Assembly: GCA_902470065.1 (NCBI GenBank)
Contig: CABRFA010000011.1
Coordinates: forward strand, 1-35,163
Source of the DNA: an uncultured Collinsella sp.
GTDB lineage: Bacteria; Actinomycetota; Coriobacteriia; Coriobacteriales; Coriobacteriaceae
Length of the DNA stretch: 35,163 bases
Direction: 5' to 3'
The notes under the pieces are model-generated. The model did no database searches and was not told where the DNA came from. It worked only from the letters and a program-made list of their open reading frames with translations. Made by a program: the position numbers and the translations under genes. Positions 1 through 5,711 of this stretch are shown in pieces; position 1 is the stretch's first letter; each line of letters begins with the position of its first letter.

Positions 1-668
1 GCGAGGACGTCAAGGTCGGTGCCGGTAACGTCGTCGACGCCGAGGGCTTCCGCTTTTTGGCCGATTGCGGTGCCGACTTCATCAAGGTCGGTATCGGCGG
101 CGGTTCCATCTGCATCACCCGTGAGACCAAGGGTATCGGCCGTGGCCAGGCCACCGCGCTGATCGATGTCTGCCGCGCTCGTGACGAGTACTACGAGGAG
201 ACCGGCGTCTACGTGCCCGTTTGCTCCGACGGCGGCATCGTCTACGACTACCACATGACGCTCGCCCTTGCCATGGGCGCCGACTTTATGATGTTGGGCC
301 GCTACTTCGCCCGCTTCGACGAGAGCCCGACCGAGCGCGTCAACGTGAACGGTCAGTACATGAAGGAGTACTGGGGCGAGGGTTCCGCGCGTGCCCGCAA
401 CTGGCAGCGCTACGATCTGGGTGGCGCCGCGAAGCTCAGCTTCGTCGAGGGCGTCGACTCCTACGTTCCCTACGCCGGCTCTCTCAAGGACGGCGTGGGC
501 GGTACGCTTTACAAGGTCAAGTCCACGATGTGCAACTGCGGTGCCCTCTCGATCCCCGAGCTCCAGGAAAAGGCACGCCTGACCCTGGTAAGCTCCACCT
601 CCATCGTCGAAGGCGGCGCTCACGACGTAGTCGTCAAGGATTCCCAGCAGAGCGTCAGCTACCGCTAA
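1..668 (+). CDS. guaB: IMP dehydrogenase, C-terminal part (5' end outside window)
   Basis: This is the C-terminal ~222 residues of an IMP dehydrogenase-family enzyme, which oxidises IMP to XMP in the committed step of GMP synthesis. The reading frame is open from base 3 and the start lies upstream. The visible TIM-barrel part carries the catalytic-cysteine loop (GGGSICITRE), the phosphate-binding SDGGI strand, a GADFMMLGR segment, the mobile-flap Arg-Tyr pair (NWQRYD) that separates IMPDH from GMP reductase, and the EGVDSYVPYAG segment. The loop reads GGGSIC rather than the usual GPGSIC, and the C-terminus is divergent, so it belongs to a variant IMPDH clade. It ends with TAA and is followed by a palindrome-rich spacer. 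GMP reductase is the main alternative but is less likely because of the flap motif. Confidence 0.85.
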   Translation, partial: EDVKVGAGNVVDAEGFRFLADCGADFIKVGIGGGSICITRETKGIGRGQATALIDVCRARDEYYEETGVYVPVCSDGGIVYDYHMTLALAMGADFMMLGRYFARFDESPTERVNVNGQYMKEYWGEGSARARNWQRYDLGGAAKLSFVEGVDSYVPYAGSLKDGVGGTLYKVKSTMCNCGALSIPELQEKARLTLVSSTSIVEGGAHDVVVKDSQQSVSYR

Positions 669-677
669 GCGGCTTTC

Positions 678-763
678 CCAAGCACCGCACCTTGCCGTTC
701 AAACCGTCGCTCGCGTACCAAAGTACGCGGCGCTCCTCTTTCACGGCAATCTGCGGCACCTGG
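678..763. repeat. Long imperfect palindrome downstream of guaB
   Basis: Nested arms pair around a 4-nt loop: CGCGTAC (712-718) with GTACGCG (723-729), TTGCCGT (692-698) with ACGGCAA (743-749), CCGCA (685-689) with TGCGG (752-756), and CCA (678-680) with TGG (761-763). The arms are interrupted by mismatches, giving a cruciform or hairpin of about 40 bp. It could be a REP/BIME-like intergenic element or a 3'-end stabiliser for the guaB transcript. There is no T-tract, so it is not a classical intrinsic terminator. Confidence 0.55.
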
Positions 764-827
764 AAAACCCGTTCGTGCTAGAACGAGTTTCAGACAAAGG
801 TTGATTCCCAACCACGTTATTTAGATA

Positions 828-862
828 AAGCGAGATGCCTGCAAGTCGCAGGCATCTCGCTT
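828..862 (+). terminator. Candidate guaB terminator hairpin
   Basis: A perfect 15-bp stem (AAGCGAGATGCCTGC at 828-842 with its complement at 848-862) encloses a 5-nt AAGTC loop. The downstream tract (TTGTCGTATTTG) is only moderately T-rich, so termination efficiency is uncertain. Its position between guaB and leuS fits a transcript end. Confidence 0.55.
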
Positions 863-897
863 GTCGTATTTGCTATCATCATGCGAGTTAACGATGT

Positions 898-1015
898 GGC
901 GGGGCGTTCTTACCTTTGCTCGCTGCAAGTTCCGCACGAGCCGAAGAGCACTTAATGTGCTCTTCGTGCGAGCAGGACTGTCCGCAGCAGCGAGTAAAGG
1001 TAAGAACGCCCCGCC
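898..1015. repeat. Giant hairpin in the leuS leader (29-bp stem)
   Basis: Bases 898-926 pair with 987-1015 over 29 positions with a single G-U wobble (918/995). Inside it are a 5-bp helix (928-932 with 975-979), a 4-bp helix (933-936 with 967-970) and a 10-bp hairpin (942-951 with 957-966, loop TTAAT). The structure ends 16 nt before the AAGGAG ribosome binding site of leuS and has no T-tract. It may be a regulatory mRNA leader or an inserted miniature palindromic element. It lacks the T-box consensus, so it is not a tRNA-sensing T-box. Confidence 0.8.
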
Positions 1016-1041
1016 CCAACCCAGCTAACAAAGGAGCTGAT

Positions 1042-3618
1042 ATGTGCGATTGCACAGATCATAAGGACGAGATCCCTGCCTACGACGCGCAGGCCATTGA
1101 GTCCCGGTGGATGAAGGCCTGGGAGGACTCTAACCTCTTTGCCGTCGACACCGACGACAGCAAGCCCAAGAAGTATGTGCTCGAGATGTTCCCGTATCCG
1201 TCGGGTGACCTGCACATGGGCCACGCGCGCAACTATACCATCGGCGATGCCATGGCCCGTCAGGCCCGCATGCGCGGCTTTGACGTGCTGCACCCCATCG
1301 GCTTTGACGCCTTCGGCCTGCCTGCCGAGAACGCCGCCATCAAGCACAACACGCAGGCTGCCGCCTGGACGTATAAGAACATGGACCAGGCGCTTGCCAC
1401 GATGAAGCGCATGGGCTTCTCCTACGATCTGGATCGCATGGTCAAGACCTGCAGCCCCGACTACTATCGTTGGGGTCAGTGGATCTTTGAGAAGCTGTGG
1501 GAAAAGGGCCTGGTCTACCGCAAGAAGAACCCGGTCAACTGGTGCCCTAACTGCAAGACCGTTCTGGCCAACGAGCAGGTCACCGAGGGTAAGTGCTGGC
1601 GCTGCGGCACCGAGCCCGAGAAGCGCGACCTTGAGCAGTGGTACTTCAAGATCACCGAGTACTCCCAGGAGCTGCTCGACGACCTGGAGAAGCTCCCCGG
1701 CTGGCCCGAGCGCGTCAAGCAGATGCAGGCCAACTGGATCGGCCGCTCCGAGGGCGCCGAGGTCGACTTTACCCTGTGCGACCAGGACGGCGAGCCCATC
1801 GAGGGCGACGAGGGCAAGATCACCGTCTTCACTACGCGCGCCGACACCCTCTTTGGTGTGTCCTTCTTTGTTCTGGCTCCCGAGTACGCTCGTCTGCACG
1901 AGCTCGTCGAGGGCACGGAGTACGAGGAGGCCGTCACCAAGATCGTTGAGGACTCCAAGCATATCTCTGCCGTCGAGCGTGCCCAGGGCACCCTCGAGAA
2001 GCACGGTGCCTTTACCGGCCGCTACGTGGTGAACCCCGTCAACGGCGAGAAGGTCCCCGTGTGGGTTGCCGATTATGTCGTGGCCGACTACGGCACCGGC
2101 GCCGTCATGGCCGTTCCCTGTGGCGACCAGCGCGACTTTGAGTTTGCCCGCAAGTACGACCTGCCGATCGTGCCGATCATCCTGGACGATGACGATCGCG
2201 CTGCCGTCGAGGCCAGCGGCGAGACCATCGATACCTTCCATGCCGAGACCGTCGACTGGGATTGTGCCCATGCTGCCGAGGGCACGCTCGTCCAGTCCGG
2301 CAAGTACACCGGCATGCGCGGCGGTAAGCACTCCGAGGGCGAGGCTGCTATCGTGGCCGACCTCGAGGCCATGGGCTGCGGTCGTCGCAAGGTCGAGTTC
2401 CGTCTGCGCGACTGGCTCATCAGCCGCCAGCGCTATTGGGGCAACCCCATCCCGGCCATCCACTGCGAGCACTGCGGCATCGTGCCCGTGCCCGAGGATC
2501 AGCTGCCGGTGACGCTGCCCGAGAACCTGGACCTGGGTGCCGGCGAGACCCTCGCCGAGTGCAAGGACTTCTACGAGACCACCTGCCCGGTCTGCGGCCG
2601 CCCGGCTAAGCGCGAGACCGATACCATGGACACTTTCACCTGCTCCAGCTGGTATTACCTGCGCTATACCGATCCGCACAACACCGAGCTGCCCTTCTCC
2701 CGCGAGGCAGCCGACCGTTGGATGCCCGTCGATAACTACATCGGCGGCATCGAGCACGCTATTCTGCACCTGCTCTACAGTCGCTTCTTTACCAAGGCCC
2801 TGCGCGACCTGGGCCTGCTGAGCGTGGACGAGCCCTTCACCAACCTGCTGTGCCAGGGTATGGTCAAGGACGAGAACGGTGACACCATGTCCAAGTCCAA
2901 GGGCAATGTGGTGCCCCCGAGCTCGGTTATCGAGCCCTACGGCGCCGACACCATGCGTCTGGCGATCTTGTTTATCGCCCCGCCCGAGAAGGACTTCGAC
3001 TGGGACCCCAAGGCCGTCGAGGGCGCCAACCGCTTTATCAAGCGCGCCTGGCGTATCGTGTGGCAGCTCGTCCAGTCAGGTGACGCCAACGTGGCCTTCG
3101 ACAAGTCCGTGCTCGACGAGACCGCGATGAAGCTCTATCGCGAGCGTCACCGCACCATCGCCAAGTGCACCGAGGACTTCGATCGCGGCCAGTTCAACAC
3201 CGCGATCTCGGCCGTCATGGAGCTCGTCAACGCGGCGAGCGCCTACCTCAACGCCACCGAGGGTGCTGACCGCGACAAGGCCCTGTGCTACGGCGTGGCC
3301 AAGGACATCGTGAGCGTCCTGGCGCCCATTTGCCCGTTCTGGGCCGACGAGCTGTGGCACGAGGCACTTGGCTGCGAGGGCAACGCCTACACCGCCGCCT
3401 GGCCCGAGTTCGACCTGGCCGAGTCCATCGAGGACACGGTGCAGATCGTCGTCCAGGTACTCGGCAAGGTCCGTGGCCGCATCGACGTGTCCCGCGATGC
3501 CTCCAACGAGGAAATGCAGGCTGCCGCCGAGGCTGCTGTCGCCAAGTGGACCGAGGGCAAGACGGTCGTCAAGGCCATTTGTGTGCCCGGCAAGCTGGTC
3601 AACCTGGTGGTTAAGTAA
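1042..3618 (+). CDS. leuS: Leucyl-tRNA synthetase
   Basis: This is a class I aminoacyl-tRNA synthetase (858 aa, normal for bacteria) that charges tRNA-Leu in the cytoplasm. The ATG at 1042 is chosen because AAGGAG lies at 1031-1036; an in-frame TTG at 916 would translate the leader hairpin. HMGH (the HIGH motif) is at residues 58-61 and the KMSKS motif appears as TMSKS near residue 616. Cysteine pairs suggest zinc sites (NWCPNCKTVLANEQV and CEHC...CPVC). The CP1 editing domain has TTRADTLFG and GTGAVMAVP, but the usual HDQRD reads GDQRD (Gly361, Asp362), so the conserved His is lost while the Asp remains. A C-terminal anticodon-binding domain follows. The gene is monocistronic, ending in a strong terminator. 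Confidence 0.98.
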   Translation: MCDCTDHKDEIPAYDAQAIESRWMKAWEDSNLFAVDTDDSKPKKYVLEMFPYPSGDLHMGHARNYTIGDAMARQARMRGFDVLHPIGFDAFGLPAENAAIKHNTQAAAWTYKNMDQALATMKRMGFSYDLDRMVKTCSPDYYRWGQWIFEKLWEKGLVYRKKNPVNWCPNCKTVLANEQVTEGKCWRCGTEPEKRDLEQWYFKITEYSQELLDDLEKLPGWPERVKQMQANWIGRSEGAEVDFTLCDQDGEPIEGDEGKITVFTTRADTLFGVSFFVLAPEYARLHELVEGTEYEEAVTKIVEDSKHISAVERAQGTLEKHGAFTGRYVVNPVNGEKVPVWVADYVVADYGTGAVMAVPCGDQRDFEFARKYDLPIVPIILDDDDRAAVEASGETIDTFHAETVDWDCAHAAEGTLVQSGKYTGMRGGKHSEGEAAIVADLEAMGCGRRKVEFRLRDWLISRQRYWGNPIPAIHCEHCGIVPVPEDQLPVTLPENLDLGAGETLAECKDFYETTCPVCGRPAKRETDTMDTFTCSSWYYLRYTDPHNTELPFSREAADRWMPVDNYIGGIEHAILHLLYSRFFTKALRDLGLLSVDEPFTNLLCQGMVKDENGDTMSKSKGNVVPPSSVIEPYGADTMRLAILFIAPPEKDFDWDPKAVEGANRFIKRAWRIVWQLVQSGDANVAFDKSVLDETAMKLYRERHRTIAKCTEDFDRGQFNTAISAVMELVNAASAYLNATEGADRDKALCYGVAKDIVSVLAPICPFWADELWHEALGCEGNAYTAAWPEFDLAESIEDTVQIVVQVLGKVRGRIDVSRDASNEEMQAAAEAAVAKWTEGKTVVKAICVPGKLVNLVVK

Positions 3619-3647
3619 ACCTCGCGCACATAGTTGACGCACAAAAG

Positions 3648-3683
3648 ACGAGGGGCGATCCGGTTGGGTCGTCCCTCGTTTTT
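3648..3683 (+). terminator. leuS intrinsic terminator
   Basis: A 14-bp stem (3648-3661 with 3666-3679, two G-U pairs) and a GGTT loop are followed by TTTTT. It lies 30 nt after the leuS stop codon. Confidence 0.9.
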
Positions 3684-3769
3684 CATGTACCTGCCCTGAT
3701 GTCTGCGGTCAATTGTCCTATTCTTGTGGAGAAGCTGTGCGCACGCTGACCTGCAGATTCGTACTGTGC

Positions 3770-3798
3770 TTGCACGTTTCCGCAGCTATTGGTATAGT
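3770..3798 (+). promoter_or_regulatory. Promoter of the rimP-nusA-infB operon
   Basis: TTGCAC (3770-3775) and TATAGT (3793-3798) are separated by 17 bp, close to the housekeeping sigma consensus. Transcription would start near 3805, giving a leader of about 70 nt that includes the hairpin at 3824-3856. Confidence 0.75.
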
Positions 3799-3823
3799 TT
3801 GCTTGCAAATGAAGTTGTAATTG

Positions 3824-3856
3824 AAAGAAGTGGGGTTTCGGCCCCGCTTCTTTTTT
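3824..3856 (+). terminator. Leader terminator (attenuator candidate) before rimP
   Basis: A 12-bp stem (3824-3835 with 3842-3853, one wobble) with a TTTCGG loop runs into a T-tract at 3851-3856. It lies between the operon promoter and rimP, ending only 8 nt before the GGAGG ribosome binding site, so every rimP transcript must read through it. This placement suggests attenuation, possibly by NusA itself. Confidence 0.85.
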
Positions 3857-3876
3857 GTATGGATGGAGGTGCCGCA

Positions 3877-4371
3877 ATGGTCAAGACCAAGACCGAGCAG
3901 GCGATCATCGACGCGCTCGAGGCCGTCGCTCCCCAGCACGATATCGACATCGTCGACGTCGAGCTCGTGGGTGCCACCAAGGCCCCCTGCGTGCGCGTGC
4001 GTATCGAGGGTGCCGAGGGTCAGAGCCTGTCGCTCAACGACGTCACGGCCAACACCAAGTGGGTCGGCGATGTGATCGAGGAGCTCGACCCCATTTCTTC
4101 GAGCTACACGCTTGAGGTGTCGAGCCCGGGTATGGCGCGCCCGCTGCGCCGCCCGCGCGACTTTGCCCGCTTTGTGGGCGAGGACTGCGAGCTCACCTCC
4201 ACCGCCACCGAGGGCCGTCGCAAGTACGCCGGCAAGATTGCCGCCGCCACCGAGACGAACGTGACCCTCGAGCTCGAGGACGGCGAGTCCGTCACCCTCG
4301 ATTTCTCTGATGTTAAGAAGTGCAAGTTGAAGCCCACCTACGACTTCAAGCCCGCGAAGGAAGGAAAGTAA
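3877..4371 (+). CDS. rimP: Ribosome maturation factor RimP
   Basis: RimP is a cytoplasmic factor needed for 30S subunit maturation. The 164-residue product matches the family in length and order: an N-terminal alpha/beta domain (IDIVDVELVGATKAPCVRVRIEG), the conserved segment YTLEVSSPGMARPLRRPRDF near the middle, and an SH3-like C-terminal domain (GKIAAATETNVTLELEDGE). The start is the ATG at 3877, preceded by GGAGG at 3865-3869; an in-frame TTG far upstream would place the start inside the untranslated leader. It is the first gene of a long operon and lies 1 nt before nusA, the conserved bacterial order. Expression probably depends on read-through of the leader terminator. Confidence 0.95.
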   Translation: MVKTKTEQAIIDALEAVAPQHDIDIVDVELVGATKAPCVRVRIEGAEGQSLSLNDVTANTKWVGDVIEELDPISSSYTLEVSSPGMARPLRRPRDFARFVGEDCELTSTATEGRRKYAGKIAAATETNVTLELEDGESVTLDFSDVKKCKLKPTYDFKPAKEGK

Positions 4372-4372
4372 G

Positions 4373-5620
4373 ATGGCAGCATCCGACATGATGTCCGCCC
4401 TGATGGAGCTTTGCCAGGAGAAGCACATCGACCAGCTCTACCTGATCGACCGCCTGGAGCAGTCGCTCGCCAAGAGCTATGCCGAGATCCTGCATCTTGA
4501 GTGGGGCGCCAAGGTGACCATCGACCGCACCACCGGCAAGATTTACGTCTACCGCCTGGAGCCGATCGACGATTCCATGGACGAGGAGGGCAACTTCACC
4601 GAGTTCGAGGAGATCGACGTCACCCCCAAGAACACGAGCCGCATCGCCGCCCAGCACGCCAAGGCCGAGATCAACGCCATCGTGCGCAACTCCGCTCGTG
4701 AGCAGATCTATGAGGAGTTTTCCGGCCGAATCGGTGACCTCATCAGCGGTACCGTGCTGCAGTCCACGCCCGACTTTACGATCGTCAAGATCCGCGATGG
4801 CGTCGAAGCCGAGCTGCCGCACTTTGACCAGCGCCGTTACGAGAACGAGCGCAACGAGCGTCCGATGGGCGAGCGCTACCTGCACAACCAGCACATCAAG
4901 GCCGTGATCATCGACGTCCGCGACCCCAATTCCAACCTGCAGCCGGTTCGCGGCGAGCACAGCCGTCCGCCGATCGTCATCTCCCGCACCCACCCCGAGC
5001 TCATGCGTCGTCTGTTTGAGCAGGAGGTGCCCGAGATCTATGAGGGCACTGTCCAGATCAAGTCGATCGCCCGCGAGCCCGGCCAGCGCTCCAAGGTCGC
5101 CGTCCACTCGCTCGACGACCGCCTGGATCCCGTGGGCGCCTGCGTCGGCCCCAAGGGCAGCCGCGTCCGCGCCGTCGTGGGCGAGCTCCGCGGCGAGCGC
5201 GTCGACGTCATCCTGTGGGATGCCGATCCGGCCGTCTACGTCGCCAACGCCCTGTCGCCTGCCAAGGTCACCCGCGTTCTCATCGACGAGGAGAAGGCCT
5301 ACGCCGGCGTCATCGTGCCCGACGACCAGCTTTCGCTCGCCATCGGCAAGGAGGGCCAGAACGCCCGCCTCGCCGCTCGCCTGACCGGCTGGCACATCGA
5401 CATCAAGTCCGAGACCCTTGCCGCCGACATCCTCAAGAACGTCCCCGTTCACGAGGAGCCCGCCGCCGACCTGATCGGTGACGAGGAGGACGATGATGTC
5501 CGTCGCTGCGAGTACGTGTCCGAGGACGGCGTCCAGTGCCGCAACCAGGCCCGTCCGGGCTCCCGTTTCTGCGGTGTCCACGACACCGACGCCTTCGATG
5601 ATGCGGAGGACCTGATCTAG
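4373..5620 (+). CDS. nusA: Transcription termination/antitermination factor NusA
   Basis: NusA binds RNA polymerase and nascent RNA and controls pausing, termination and antitermination. The 415 residues comprise an N-terminal RNA polymerase-binding domain (1-125), an S1 domain (about 130-200), KH1 (DPVGACVGPKGSRVRAVV) and KH2 (QLSLAIGKEGQNARLAARL). There are no C-terminal acidic repeats. Instead the protein ends with a small cysteine/histidine segment, Cys379-x9-Cys389-x10-Cys400-x2-His403, that looks able to bind zinc, followed by an acidic tail. The start ATG lies 1 nt after rimP, with AAGGAAAG as ribosome binding site. Neither ylxR nor ylxQ, which often sit between nusA and infB in Gram-positives, is present here. 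Confidence 0.97.
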   Translation: MAASDMMSALMELCQEKHIDQLYLIDRLEQSLAKSYAEILHLEWGAKVTIDRTTGKIYVYRLEPIDDSMDEEGNFTEFEEIDVTPKNTSRIAAQHAKAEINAIVRNSAREQIYEEFSGRIGDLISGTVLQSTPDFTIVKIRDGVEAELPHFDQRRYENERNERPMGERYLHNQHIKAVIIDVRDPNSNLQPVRGEHSRPPIVISRTHPELMRRLFEQEVPEIYEGTVQIKSIAREPGQRSKVAVHSLDDRLDPVGACVGPKGSRVRAVVGELRGERVDVILWDADPAVYVANALSPAKVTRVLIDEEKAYAGVIVPDDQLSLAIGKEGQNARLAARLTGWHIDIKSETLAADILKNVPVHEEPAADLIGDEEDDDVRRCEYVSEDGVQCRNQARPGSRFCGVHDTDAFDDAEDLI

Positions 5621-5629
5621 CGCGCGGTC

Positions 5630-5690
5630 GCGCCGGGCAGGTCCCGGCGCATCTCCCACGCTCGTTCAGTCTCTAGGCACCCAAGGTGCC
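5630..5690 (+). other. Two hairpins in the nusA-infB spacer
   Basis: GCGCCGGG (5630-5637) pairs with CCCGGCGC (5643-5650) around a 5-nt loop, and GGCACC (5676-5681) pairs with GGTGCC (5685-5690) around CAA. Neither is followed by a T-tract, so they are unlikely to terminate. The second lies just before the infB ribosome binding site. They may be RNA processing or translation-control elements. Confidence 0.5.
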
Positions 5691-5711
5691 AGAAAGGGTA
5701 GGTGAAGTCAT

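Larger units (their letters stand above)
669..1041. other. guaB-leuS intergenic region, palindrome-rich
   Basis: This 373-nt spacer holds no convincing gene. It contains a long imperfect palindrome (678-763), a short hairpin (770-785), a 15-bp perfect hairpin (828-862), a possible extended -10 element (TGC-TATCAT, 871-879) and a very large hairpin (898-1015) directly before the leuS ribosome binding site. An open frame extends leuS upstream to a TTG at 916, but it is a translation of the palindrome and is not supported as coding. Confidence 0.7.

Noticed and set aside
916..1041. N-terminal extension of leuS from TTG 916
   Set aside because: It translates the leader hairpin and has no ribosome binding site; ATG 1042 has AAGGAG and gives the normal LeuRS N-terminus.
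898..1041. T-box riboswitch upstream of leuS
   Set aside because: No GGGTGGNACCGCG-like T-box sequence and no terminator T-tract; the structure is a single long hairpin.
952..2769. 605-residue minus-strand frame opposite leuS
   Set aside because: Shadow of leuS codon bias, with no recognisable domain.
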